64,000 nt of DNA from contig JAFLBV010000003.1 of assembly GCA_017302895.1 (NCBI GenBank), forward strand, positions 135,115 to 199,114, read 5' to 3'. The first letter of the stretch is position 1, and the number at the start of each line of letters is the position of its first letter. The DNA comes from Ignavibacteria bacterium (lineage in GTDB: Bacteria > Bacteroidota > Ignavibacteria > Ignavibacteriales > Ignavibacteriaceae). A program made the translations under genes and the position numbers. Shown in pieces: positions 52,144-61,141 of this stretch. The notes beneath the pieces are model-generated. The model was not told where the DNA came from. It ran no database searches and saw only the letters and a program-made list of their open reading frames with translations.

Positions 52144-52629
52144 TTATATCTTTATTGAGTCTTCCTGAGCGGGCGTCAGATTGTGGATGGAGCTGAGGCT
52201 CAGTTTTATTTTCTGCTTCCAGTCGGCACCGTATTTATCGAGGATCGATTTGAAGGCGATAAAATCGGGTTTCCTTATTTTAAAATCGTAGTCACCCGTT
52301 TTTTCATTCATAATCGGCAGAATATGAAGCAGTTCATGGTGCATAAGGATGTATCGTTCCGCCTCATCAAGTGCTGTCCAAAGATCGAGAGAGACCTCTA
52401 CTATGTAATCAAAACCGGAGAAGAATCTCAACTCAGGGCTTGTTTTGAAGGTTTTGCTCGGCACGGTTTTCGATATGTTGGGGCTCACAAGAAGGTAAGC
52501 CACCTGTGCGGGCATAATGTCGAGTTTCTGTTCGGTAATCACTTTATTTGCAAGAAATTTTAATTCTTCCGATTCTTCATATTCCCTTTTTTTAGGTTCC
52601 TTTGAAGGCTGGTCTTTAAAATCGAACAT
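52144..52629 (-). CDS. Putative phage-type zinc metallopeptidase
   Basis: The 161-residue cytosolic protein carries MHHELLHI, a HExxH zinc motif near residue 94, after the strand DYIVEVSLDLWTALDEAERY, matching the 'putative phage metallopeptidase' family. The N-terminus is charged and lacks a signal. The third zinc ligand may be in the region after GDYDFKIRKPDF, which reads like the family. GGAG lies upstream of the ATG. It follows the aldo/keto reductase by 15 bases on the same strand. The substrate is unknown; it may be an immunity or housekeeping protease of phage origin. Confidence 0.82.
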   Translation of the reverse strand: MFDFKDQPSKEPKKREYEESEELKFLANKVITEQKLDIMPAQVAYLLVSPNISKTVPSKTFKTSPELRFFSGFDYIVEVSLDLWTALDEAERYILMHHELLHILPIMNEKTGDYDFKIRKPDFIAFKSILDKYGADWKQKIKLSLSSIHNLTPAQEDSIKI

Positions 52630-52644
52630 TTGTATAATTCTCCT

Positions 52645-53616
52645 TTACTCTGAAAAAACTGATTTTACAAAATTGAATTCATCCTCGGTGAGGGGTTTGT
52701 CTGCAGCCGAGAGGTTGACCTTTACCTGGGCAAGGTTTCTGAAACCGGGAATAACTGCAGCAACTGAATTGTATTTCAAAAGATATTGAAGTGCAACCCG
52801 TGCGAGGTCTTCCGAAGTGTTGCCAAACTCTTTTTTGAGGGCTTCTATTTTTGGCTCAAGTTTTGCAAGGTTTTCAGCGGAAAATCTTGGGGCATTTGCA
52901 CGGTGGTCACCCGGTTCGAATTTTGGCGGGTTATCTTTTGAATATTTTCCGAGAAGAAGTCCCTGGGCTACAGGTCCGAAAGCAACAAATGAAATTTTAT
53001 GTGCTTCCATTGTCTTGGCAGTCGGGGTTCCTTCCACGAGATATTTATCATCAATCGCACTCGCGGAGCTCTGGAATGCTTCGGGTTTGATTTTCGGACC
53101 AAGGGTTGCAAACCGCTCGTGTGAATATGAGGACAAACCGATTACTCTGATTTTGCCTTCTTCTTTCAGTTTATACATCATTTCAACAGCGTCATCGAGG
53201 TAAACATCGTCTTTCCCGAAATCACCGTGGTGGAAATAGTAGAGGTCGATAAAATCCCTCTTGAGATTGATGAGTGATTGTTCACACTGGTGGCGGATAT
53301 GGGCAGGTTCGTAGGCATGGGCTGCGGTTCCTTTGAACCATCCGATTTTTGTGGCGATGGTGATGTCATTTACTCGCTTGCCGAGAATTTTGGAGAGCAT
53401 TCTTTCAGCTCTGCCATTTCCGTAAACATCCGCATTATCGAAATGGGTGACACCATTGTCAATGGCATAGTTTATAGCGTCCGCCACTTCATTTTCATCT
53501 ACATTCGCCCAACCGTTTGGGGTACCGTCAACCCAGTTCAATCCGCCGAGTGTCCAGCAACCGAGACTGATTTCAGAGATTTTCAGGTCGGACTTGCCAA
53601 CTTGTCTTGATTTCAT
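52645..53616 (-). CDS. Aldo/keto reductase
   Basis: The 323-residue AKR has the catalytic set in FDNADVYGNG (Asp and Tyr), ATKIGW (Lys) and LYYFHHGD (His), all in family positions. It reduces aldehydes or ketones with NADPH. The nearest relatives by motif are the general AKR11/12 group of unassigned substrate. It is probably transcribed with the metallopeptidase gene that follows it. Cytosolic. Confidence 0.94.
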   Translation of the reverse strand: MKSRQVGKSDLKISEISLGCWTLGGLNWVDGTPNGWANVDENEVADAINYAIDNGVTHFDNADVYGNGRAERMLSKILGKRVNDITIATKIGWFKGTAAHAYEPAHIRHQCEQSLINLKRDFIDLYYFHHGDFGKDDVYLDDAVEMMYKLKEEGKIRVIGLSSYSHERFATLGPKIKPEAFQSSASAIDDKYLVEGTPTAKTMEAHKISFVAFGPVAQGLLLGKYSKDNPPKFEPGDHRANAPRFSAENLAKLEPKIEALKKEFGNTSEDLARVALQYLLKYNSVAAVIPGFRNLAQVKVNLSAADKPLTEDEFNFVKSVFSE

Positions 53617-53805
53617 TTTGAATCCTTAAATTTTAATAACCAATAAGCAAAGATAAGAAATAAGGGACTCTGAAAGAGAACGATTTGGGGGTGTTGGATG
53701 TAAGGATTCAGGAATTTATCTAATTAATTTTTTATAAAAGCTAAAAAGTTTTTATTTTGCGTACCATATTATTTTTAATAATCATCATTACAAAAGTCTG
53801 GCAAA

Positions 53806-54669
53806 ATGATCAAATTAGGATTGGTAACATGCCGGGAATACCCGGAACTTACAGAGGATGATCAGCTTCTGATCCCTGCATTTAAAGAAAAAAAGATAAT
53901 AGCGAAACCGGTTATATGGAACGATGGCCCCCTCCCTCCAAACGAGTATGATCTTCTGATTATCAGATCCCCGTGGGATTACTATCTTTCCACTGCTGAA
54001 TATATTTCCTGGATGAATAAAGCCAACGCTGCCGGTTATAAAATTCTGAATAAACCGGAAATCGTCAAGAAAAACCTTCATAAGAGCTATATCAAGGAAT
54101 TACAGCGTAGAGGTGTGCTTACTGCCGATACGATGTTTATTCCAAAAGCGAGTATCCTGAAGCTGGAAGAGGTTTTTGAGAGAAAACGGTTCAAGACGGT
54201 AGTGATAAAACCTGCAATTTCTGCGGGTGCGTTCGAGACCTATCTTGTCCACAGAGATGAAGCAATTGAATATAACCCGATTGCTGCCAAAATCCTCGAG
54301 TTCTCCGATCTGATGATTCAGGACTACATTGAGGAAATTGAAACCAACGGAGAGTATTCCCTGGTATTCTTCAACGGTGAATACAGTCATGCCGTTCTGA
54401 AAACGACCGCCCCCGGTGAGTTCAGAACACAACTTGAGTATGGCGGTATTGTGGAATCGATCAAACCCTCGGCTGACATGATTGACATGGCATACGAGAT
54501 AAACGACGCTCTCGGTTTCGATACTTTATATTCAAGAGTGGACGGGATAATGACCAAAGACGAGTTTAAAGTGCTTGAACTCGAGATGTTTGAGCCTTGT
54601 CTTTACTTCTCTTACAATGAAAAATCGGTTAAAAGGTTTGTGGAAGCCGTTATCGAACGGATAGGCTGA
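53806..54669 (+). CDS. ATP-grasp ligase, glutathione-synthetase/RimK-like
   Basis: The 287-residue protein has an N-terminal pre-ATP-grasp domain (MIKLGLVTCREYPELTEDD, then LLIIRSPWDYY) and the ATP-grasp core: VVIKPAISAGAFETYLVHRD (glycine-poor loop, about residue 128), MIQDYIEEIETNGEYSLVFF, and LELEMFEPCLYF (metal-binding acids, about 263-274). It forms an amide bond between a carboxylate and an amine, as in RimK or prokaryotic glutathione synthetase. Partner and product are not identifiable from its neighbours. Transcribed alone, with the start ATG supported by the family beginning. Confidence 0.88.
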   Translation: MIKLGLVTCREYPELTEDDQLLIPAFKEKKIIAKPVIWNDGPLPPNEYDLLIIRSPWDYYLSTAEYISWMNKANAAGYKILNKPEIVKKNLHKSYIKELQRRGVLTADTMFIPKASILKLEEVFERKRFKTVVIKPAISAGAFETYLVHRDEAIEYNPIAAKILEFSDLMIQDYIEEIETNGEYSLVFFNGEYSHAVLKTTAPGEFRTQLEYGGIVESIKPSADMIDMAYEINDALGFDTLYSRVDGIMTKDEFKVLELEMFEPCLYFSYNEKSVKRFVEAVIERIG

Positions 54670-54741
54670 TTTTAGTCACTCTTTTTTTACGGCGGTTTAA
54701 GTAAATTTCAGACTCGATTTCCCAATTATCGGAACAGAAGT

Positions 54742-56031
54742 TTGAAATTACTTATACCGCTTTTTTTATTCGCCTTTACTCTCTTTCCCCAAAATTTTAA
54801 GTGGACGAAACTCCCTGTCCCCACTCATAAAACCATAAATTCAATCTCGTTTATCGACAGTCTCTACGGATTTGCTGCCGGCGACACAGGTCTTGTGATG
54901 AAAACGACAGATGGAGGTATCTCGTGGCAGGTGCAGACACTTCCCCGAAACAAGGATATAAGCGATATCACATTTGTGAGCAAAACAACGGGGTATGCAG
55001 TCGCTCTCGATTTTGAATCATCCCCTTTTGGTACACTTTTTTATAGAACGACCGACGGCGGTGATTCCTGGGTGGAAAGCAGATACAGAGGCGACGAGGT
55101 CTATTTTGTTTCACTTCATTTTCTCGACTCGCTTCGGGGGTGGACGAGCGGACTCGAAGGTAAAATTGCCTTCACCACAAATGGCGGCGATGAGTGGATT
55201 CCTGCACTGAACGACACGAGTGAGTTCACCAACTTCCCTGTTCTCGGTTTTTCATTTTATACCGATACACTCGCCTTCGCTTTTGGAGGGCATATAGATA
55301 TTGCCGGAGTTGTCTGGAAAACCACGAATGCAGGTGGTTACTGGAAATCGCATGGAGTGGGACCTGAGCCGATACGGGGGTTGATTGTATTCGACAGTCT
55401 CAATCTCATCGGAATTGGTGGTGATTTTGAGTACGGCACCGCAGTTGTAAAATCAACAGACGGAGGGGAAACCTGGGATTACAGAAGCCTTGATGTTTTC
55501 GGAGTGCCCTACGGACTTTCATTTCGAACGGAAAATGAAGCATGGGTTCCTCTCGGTTTCGCTCAAAAACTGCTCTATACCCCGGATAAAGGGACAGTTT
55601 GGCTGGAATACTCCGCCCCTGACAGCGGTATTCTTTATGACATTCAGTTTACCGATTCCCTGACAGGCTACACCGCCGGCAGAAATGGTTATTTTGCAAA
55701 GTACAGCAGAAGTATCGTCGGAATTAAGGAAGATTTCTCCCTTTCATCCTCTGAAACATTCAAACTTGGTGAAAACTACCCGAATCCTTTCAATCCCGTT
55801 ACCATAATTCCCGTGACCCTTGCAGAACCCGCACAAATTATTCTCACAGTTTATGATATCAGAGGAAGGGAAACAGGCTTTGCAGTCGAAGGAAATTACG
55901 CTGCAGGTTATTATGAATTTAAGTTTGATGCCGGAAGAGCATCTTCGGGTGTCTATTTTTACAAATTAAATGTGGTCACTTCTTCGGGCAAAAAGTACTC
56001 ACAAGTGAAGAAAATGGTGGTTAACAAATGA
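54742..56031 (+). CDS. T9SS-exported Ycf48/BNR propeller protein
   Basis: The 429-residue protein starts at a TTG; the signal peptide reads MKLLIPLFLFAFTLFPQ. Ycf48-type blades (KTTDGGISW, RTTDGGDSW, STDGGETW) run over about 20-330. A T9SS sorting domain with NYPNPFNP near residue 350 ends in a SGVYFYKLN strand and VKKMVVNK. Its stop overlaps the ATG of the P450 gene by 4 bases, so a surface protein and a cytosolic P450 are encoded in one coupled transcript, which is unusual. Confidence 0.88.
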   Translation: MKLLIPLFLFAFTLFPQNFKWTKLPVPTHKTINSISFIDSLYGFAAGDTGLVMKTTDGGISWQVQTLPRNKDISDITFVSKTTGYAVALDFESSPFGTLFYRTTDGGDSWVESRYRGDEVYFVSLHFLDSLRGWTSGLEGKIAFTTNGGDEWIPALNDTSEFTNFPVLGFSFYTDTLAFAFGGHIDIAGVVWKTTNAGGYWKSHGVGPEPIRGLIVFDSLNLIGIGGDFEYGTAVVKSTDGGETWDYRSLDVFGVPYGLSFRTENEAWVPLGFAQKLLYTPDKGTVWLEYSAPDSGILYDIQFTDSLTGYTAGRNGYFAKYSRSIVGIKEDFSLSSSETFKLGENYPNPFNPVTIIPVTLAEPAQIILTVYDIRGRETGFAVEGNYAAGYYEFKFDAGRASSGVYFYKLNVVTSSGKKYSQVKKMVVNK

Positions 56032-57338
56032 ATATTCACGATTTACCCGGCTACAAGGGGGCTGCATTTCTAAAGATTCTGCCAAAACTCTACCGGGATC
56101 CTCTTGGGACGCTGAGCGATATCGTCGCGGGGGGTGACAGAGTAATTCCCTTCCAACTCGGGAAGTATATCCTTTTTCTTGTGAACGACCCCTCAATCCT
56201 TCGTCATATCCTAAAAACAAATTACCGGAACTACCCGAGAGGGAAATCGCTGAAAGGCATCTTCCCGCTCCTTGGGAAGGGCTTGTTCACAAGCGATCAC
56301 GACCTCTGGGTCAGGCAGCAAAAAAATCTGACACCTGCATTTCACACCAAAAATTATGCGGAGTTCGAACAGATAATCAGAGAGGAGACAGGGAGATTCT
56401 GCTCTGAACTCGAAGCCCTTTCGAATCAACCCGGCAATGTCGATATGCAAAAAGAGTTTAAAACTTTGATGCTCAGGATTCTGGCGAAGGAGATGTTCTC
56501 TCCTGATTTGAAGTTCGAGCCCGAAACCATCATCACAAAACTTGATGCCGTGCTCGACTATACGAGCATAAAAGGGGAATTGATAAGAAATGTCGTTTCG
56601 GGTGTAAAGGGGCTGTTTGGTCTTCGCTACACTCCCCCACTCTACTACACTGAATCGTTGAAATATCTTGAAGATTTTGTCGCGGAATTTTTCGGCAGAA
56701 TTATGAAAAATGAACTGCGACCGGGAGCCCTCACTTCCATTCTGAAAGAATTAAAAGAGCAGGGCGAGATCGACGATACCCAGGTGCGTGATGAAATTAT
56801 GACATTTCTTTTCGCAGGTTTTGATACCGTGGCAGAGGGGCTTTCCTGGAGTCAGTATCTTATCTCCACCAGTCCCGGCACAGACGAAAAGATTATTTCG
56901 GGAAGCGAATCACGCTGGCTTGGTGCCGTGATAAATGAGGCACTGCGGCTTTATCCCCCTGCATGGGCGTTTTACAGAATTGTTACCGAAGATGACGATA
57001 TTGACGGGCTCCACTTCCCTGCAAAATCTTATCTGATGATCTCACCATATCTGTTACACAGAACACCAAAATACTGGGAGAATCCGCATTTATTTAACCC
57101 CGAAAGATTTGTAGAAGAGGATCAGCCCGAGGTGAACCACTTCCACTACATACCCTTCGGTCAGGGTCCCCACATCTGCACAGGAAGAAGAATAGCAATG
57201 TTCGAAATGCATCTGATCCTCTCAATCATCACACCCAAATTCCGATTCATTTACACGGGGAAAAATCCACCCGAGGCAGATCCCGGAATAATCATGAAAG
57301 CAAAGGATGCTCTCCTCTTCAAAGTTGAGATGAGATAA
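56028..57338 (+). CDS. Cytochrome P450
   Basis: The 436-residue P450 has the I-helix motif FAGFDTVAEG (AGxDT, about residue 266), the ExxR motif in NEALRLYPP (about 303) and the heme-binding FGQGPHICTGRR (Cys near residue 386). The N-terminus has no membrane anchor. It monooxygenates an unknown, probably fatty or isoprenoid substrate, given the CFA-type enzyme after it. A ferredoxin partner is not in the window. It overlaps the T9SS gene by 4 bases and the next gene by 1 base (TAATG). Confidence 0.95.
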   Translation: MNIHDLPGYKGAAFLKILPKLYRDPLGTLSDIVAGGDRVIPFQLGKYILFLVNDPSILRHILKTNYRNYPRGKSLKGIFPLLGKGLFTSDHDLWVRQQKNLTPAFHTKNYAEFEQIIREETGRFCSELEALSNQPGNVDMQKEFKTLMLRILAKEMFSPDLKFEPETIITKLDAVLDYTSIKGELIRNVVSGVKGLFGLRYTPPLYYTESLKYLEDFVAEFFGRIMKNELRPGALTSILKELKEQGEIDDTQVRDEIMTFLFAGFDTVAEGLSWSQYLISTSPGTDEKIISGSESRWLGAVINEALRLYPPAWAFYRIVTEDDDIDGLHFPAKSYLMISPYLLHRTPKYWENPHLFNPERFVEEDQPEVNHFHYIPFGQGPHICTGRRIAMFEMHLILSIITPKFRFIYTGKNPPEADPGIIMKAKDALLFKVEMR

Positions 57339-58594
57339 TGAGCGATAATGAGAAAATAAAGCGGGTAATCTCCCTGACAACAGGTAACAGTCTGAAAAAC
57401 GGATTCATGATTCAGTTTCCCGATGGTGAAATGTGGAACCCCGTCCCCGATTCGGTCCCCGGATTTACACTTAAACTGAAATCGGCGGGTTCATTGAAGA
57501 ATACGATCTTTCCGCCGACAGAATTGAATGTAACCGAAGCGTATCTTTTTGACGAGTTTGACATCGAAGGTGATCTTTTTTCTGTTTTTGAAACTGCTTA
57601 CGAATTGTCAGGGATAAAGAGGGGGCATTCCGAAAATCTCAGTCTCCTCCTCAAGATTCTCTCCCTGCCTTCAAGTCCCCGAAAGAAAGAGAAAAACTTC
57701 GCCAGGAGGATGTCGGGTCAAGCCCACTCTCTCGAGAGGGACAAAGAAGCCGTCTCCTATCATTACGATATGTCCAACGATCTCTACAAACTTTGGCTCG
57801 ATCCTCAGATGGTTTATTCCTGTGCATATTTCAAAACTCAGGATACTCCTCTCGAGGAAGCTCAAACGGATAAACTCGACTATATTTGCCGGAAACTTGC
57901 CCTTAAAGAGGGAGAGAAGTTGCTCGATGTCGGGTGCGGATGGGGTGCCCTGGTTATTCATGCTGCACAAAATTATGGTGTTACTGCTCTGGGTGTCACG
58001 CTGAGTAAAAACCAGGCGGAACTGGCGAATTCCCGGATTCAGCAACTCGGGCTTGCGGAGAGGTGCAGAGTAGAGGTTAGGGATATCAGAGAGATGGAAA
58101 ATGAACAGTTTGACAAGATTTCATCGGTTGAGATGTTGCACCACATCGGCTACAATTCACTCCCTCAATATTTTGAAAAAATCAGGCAGCTCCTTAAACC
58201 GGGCGGACTGTCGTTTCAGCTCGCTGTTACGAGCAATGCAGCAAAGGGAAAATATCGCGGTCCTCTTTTCGCACCAAAATATTTCATGCCCGACTATGAA
58301 CTTTCACCCGTCGGGGAGTACTTAAAAATCGCCGAAAGAGGGGGATTTGAAGTGTATGACCTCGAGAATCTTCGTCAACACTACATGCTGACAGCAAGGC
58401 ACTGGTTAAAAAATATCGAAAGCGGGCATGATGAAATTGCAGGGGTTACAGGTGAAGTAATGTACAGGGTTTACAGATTGAGCATGGCGCTTATGGCATA
58501 CGGATTCTATTCGAACATGATAAACCTCTACCATTTTGTATTGCGAAAAACAGAAGGGAAAGGGAATTATCCCCCTTTAACCCGCTGGTATTGA
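57338..58594 (+). CDS. cfa: Cyclopropane-fatty-acyl-phospholipid synthase family methyltransferase
   Basis: The 418-residue protein has an N-terminal CFA-specific domain (about 1-115) and then the SAM-dependent methyltransferase: YDMSNDLYKLWLDPQMVYSCAYF, LLDVGCGWGALVIHAAQNYG (motif I, about residue 197), VTLSKNQAELA, and SSVEMLHHIG. The family converts unsaturated phospholipid acyl chains to cyclopropane or methyl-branched forms. In this operon it may act on the same lipid as the P450. It overlaps the P450 by one base and is followed by the SixA-like gene. Confidence 0.93.
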   Translation: MSDNEKIKRVISLTTGNSLKNGFMIQFPDGEMWNPVPDSVPGFTLKLKSAGSLKNTIFPPTELNVTEAYLFDEFDIEGDLFSVFETAYELSGIKRGHSENLSLLLKILSLPSSPRKKEKNFARRMSGQAHSLERDKEAVSYHYDMSNDLYKLWLDPQMVYSCAYFKTQDTPLEEAQTDKLDYICRKLALKEGEKLLDVGCGWGALVIHAAQNYGVTALGVTLSKNQAELANSRIQQLGLAERCRVEVRDIREMENEQFDKISSVEMLHHIGYNSLPQYFEKIRQLLKPGGLSFQLAVTSNAAKGKYRGPLFAPKYFMPDYELSPVGEYLKIAERGGFEVYDLENLRQHYMLTARHWLKNIESGHDEIAGVTGEVMYRVYRLSMALMAYGFYSNMINLYHFVLRKTEGKGNYPPLTRWY

Positions 58595-58610
58595 GATGAA
58601 AGGAGAAAAG

Positions 58611-59099
58611 ATGAAGGAACTTTATTTATTACGACATGCAAAATCTGACTGGGATGACGATTCCATTTCAGATCACGAAAGACCCTTAAACAAACGGGGA
58701 TTCCGTGACGCCCCCGCCATGGGAAATTTAATGAAAAGGGAAGGAATGGTGCCTGATCTTGTTGTCTCCAGCACAGCGCTCAGGGCGAAAACCACCGCAG
58801 AACTGGTGACGAAGGAAATCAACAGGAAACCGGCGGATATTATTCTTATGGGGTCACTCTATCTTGCATCGGCGGCAGAAATCCTTGCGCAAATCAGGCA
58901 GACGGATGAATCGACGGAAAGACTTCTATTGGTAGCTCACAATCCCGGCATCACAAATCTTGTAAACCGCCTCGCCGGTAATCCCGTTAATTCAATAGAA
59001 ATGCCCACATGTGGTCTTGCACAGTTTATCTTCCCCGGGAAATGGTGCGATGCAAATTATGCCAGCTTCAGACTGATTCATTTCTATACACCAAAATGA
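58611..59099 (+). CDS. SixA-like phosphohistidine phosphatase (histidine phosphatase superfamily)
   Basis: From the ATG at 58611 (AAGGAGA at 58599-58605) the protein has 162 residues: LYLLRHAKSDWDD holds the RHA(K/G) catalytic His, and HERPLNKRGFRDA, SSTALRAKTTAEL and LLVAHNPGITNLV are the remaining SixA motifs. It would dephosphorylate phosphohistidine or a small phosphate ester. Its place after the P450 and CFA genes implies co-transcription, not a defined link. Confidence 0.92.
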   Translation: MKELYLLRHAKSDWDDDSISDHERPLNKRGFRDAPAMGNLMKREGMVPDLVVSSTALRAKTTAELVTKEINRKPADIILMGSLYLASAAEILAQIRQTDESTERLLLVAHNPGITNLVNRLAGNPVNSIEMPTCGLAQFIFPGKWCDANYASFRLIHFYTPK

Positions 59100-59513
59100 T
59101 GAAAACCTCGCTGAAAATTATCTCCCACCCCTTCAGGTCGATAGCCTGCTTAACATACCCCCTTCCAGGTTAAAAATATTTTGTAAACCTCTTGACATTA
59201 ATCAAAAAAAAATGTAATTTAATTCCCGGATATAATTAAACACGGGAGAGCAATGTAAACGCAGGAAATAAAATAATCGTGACAAAATTTGTCCGGTTAT
59301 TGCAAGTTATCCGGCAGGATGTTCAAGGATTTTTTCCGGGCCCTTTTGGAGCAAATATTCTATCGTAATGTACCTTCCACACCCTGTAGAGAACCATATG
59401 GCGGTTCTTCTCCGGGGAACCTTACAAAAACAATTCTATTGCACTGTGACATTTTAAGCAATTAAGATGCCTTCGAATCGTTATTTAGATACTTAATCTT
59501 TTTGGAAGACTGT
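59100..59513. other. Long intergenic region with promoter-like and hairpin elements
   Basis: No protein or tRNA gene is supported. A sigma-70-like pair, TTGACA at 59192 and TAATTT at 59215 (17-base spacing), lies far upstream of the T9SS gene. Two small hairpins, AGAACC-ATATGGC-GGTTCT and GTTC-TTCTCCGG-GGAAC, lie at about 59390-59425. It may encode a structured leader or a small RNA; both are unproven. Confidence 0.4.
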
Positions 59514-61103
59514 ATGAGTAAATACACAAGACCGTTGACAATACTCCCCTGTTTAGTTTTATTGCTGAGTTCTGCTGTGGAGGCACAGTATTTTGATTCA
59601 TTGATATTTAAGACCTACGGTTACTATTGGGAAGAATCGATCATTTATATGGGAGATCAAAACGATGATGGTTTTGATGATTTCCTTGTCTGTGCGATGG
59701 ATTCAATAACAGGACCATATGGCAAAGCTCGCTTTTTTTACGGTGGAAACCCCATGGACACAATACCTGAATTTACTATTCCTTTCTACACACCTAAATC
59801 TATAACTGCTTGTGACATAAATCGAGATGGATACAGAGATATAGTTAGCATGCGCTTTAACCCCATTTTTCCGGTATATCTTGATGTGTATTTTGGAGGA
59901 AATGATATTGACACAATTAAAGACCACTCTTTTCCAATACCCGACACTTCCCGGGAAAAGCGTGTAGTCTTCAAAGGACATGATGGCCCAATGGACTTGG
60001 ATGGCGATGGATATGAAGAATTAGTCTATACCTGCCCCACGCTATATGTTACGACGAGGAACAAATATATTTCAGGCATCTACATAATGAAGACAAATAC
60101 CAACCTCTCTCCGATGAGTTACAAATTAGTTACCGATTACCCCGATACACTCTATTACAACAATGATAATTGGATGTATTTTGGTGATATAGACGGAGAC
60201 GGAAAAGATGACATGACCTTTTACCAACACGGGGTTTACACGGAATTGGGATTAAAGGATAGACGCCGGTTTTATTATGGAAATGATTCTCTGGATTTTA
60301 GCAATTATTACCAATTCAGTGATGACACCTTGGAAGGGACGCGTGCAATGTTCATTACTGAAGATATGAACAAAGACGGCAAAAGTGAAATAGGGGTGGT
60401 CAATTGGACGGGTAGCTATGCTACTGCCATATCATACGGAACCCCGAGACCACCTGACATAACCCCTGATGTTGTATTTAGAGCGGGAATCCAATATGCA
60501 CCGGGTTTTTCGCCCGGAGATGTCAATGGAGACGGGTATAATGATTTGGTGAAATATTTGCCTTATTATAACCAAGCTCTTTTCCTTGGTGGAGCCAATG
60601 TATCGGGATTGGTTGAAAAATACTACTACGCGAGGAGTAGTTTTTTTGGATTAAATTTTGGAGGAAGAGTTGGAGATGTGAATGGAGATGGGATTGATGA
60701 TATCTGTATAGGGGAGAATGGATTTTATGAACATTCACCATCCGGGCCTGCGGGGTTTGTATATATTTATAAGGGAAGCAAAACACCCGTATCTGTTAAA
60801 GCTGAATATGAAGAAAATCAAGAAATTGACGAACTTGATTTGACTGTCTCACCAAACCCCACCAATGGACCGATTACAGTACGATTCACTATGCCTGACT
60901 CGGGTGTTATTCAGTTAAAAATTCACGATATGCTTGGACAGGAGATATTTAACAAAACACTTTACAAGGAGAAAGGAGGTCAAACAGAAACAATCAATTT
61001 TAAGGATATAACTGCATCAACAGGGATATATATACTTTCACTTGATCTTGAGAAAGGGGGTAAACATCAAAACAAAAATGCGAAAATTCAATATTTGAAA
61101 TAA
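59514..61103 (+). CDS. T9SS-exported FG-GAP/integrin-like repeat protein
   Basis: From the ATG at 59514 (GGAAG 5 bases before it; a TTG at 59502 is possible) the protein has 529 residues. A signal peptide (ending VEAQ) precedes FG-GAP/VCBS-like repeats with calcium-type DxDxDG loops: DQNDDGFDDF, DINRDGYRDI, DLDGDGYEEL, DIDGDGKDDM, DVNGDGYNDL and DVNGDGIDDI, a seven-bladed propeller. The C-terminal sorting domain is divergent: SPNPTNGPITV near residue 450 instead of NYPNPFNP. Base composition is AT-richer than most of the window, as for the next gene. Confidence 0.85.
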   Translation: MSKYTRPLTILPCLVLLLSSAVEAQYFDSLIFKTYGYYWEESIIYMGDQNDDGFDDFLVCAMDSITGPYGKARFFYGGNPMDTIPEFTIPFYTPKSITACDINRDGYRDIVSMRFNPIFPVYLDVYFGGNDIDTIKDHSFPIPDTSREKRVVFKGHDGPMDLDGDGYEELVYTCPTLYVTTRNKYISGIYIMKTNTNLSPMSYKLVTDYPDTLYYNNDNWMYFGDIDGDGKDDMTFYQHGVYTELGLKDRRRFYYGNDSLDFSNYYQFSDDTLEGTRAMFITEDMNKDGKSEIGVVNWTGSYATAISYGTPRPPDITPDVVFRAGIQYAPGFSPGDVNGDGYNDLVKYLPYYNQALFLGGANVSGLVEKYYYARSSFFGLNFGGRVGDVNGDGIDDICIGENGFYEHSPSGPAGFVYIYKGSKTPVSVKAEYEENQEIDELDLTVSPNPTNGPITVRFTMPDSGVIQLKIHDMLGQEIFNKTLYKEKGGQTETINFKDITASTGIYILSLDLEKGGKHQNKNAKIQYLK

Positions 61104-61141
61104 TTAAATTCACTTTAAATTAATTTTGGAGAGTAATCGCG

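Noticed and set aside
54742..59099. Secondary-metabolite biosynthetic cluster
   Set aside because: P450 and CFA-type genes alone are not enough; no synthase or other tailoring gene is present.
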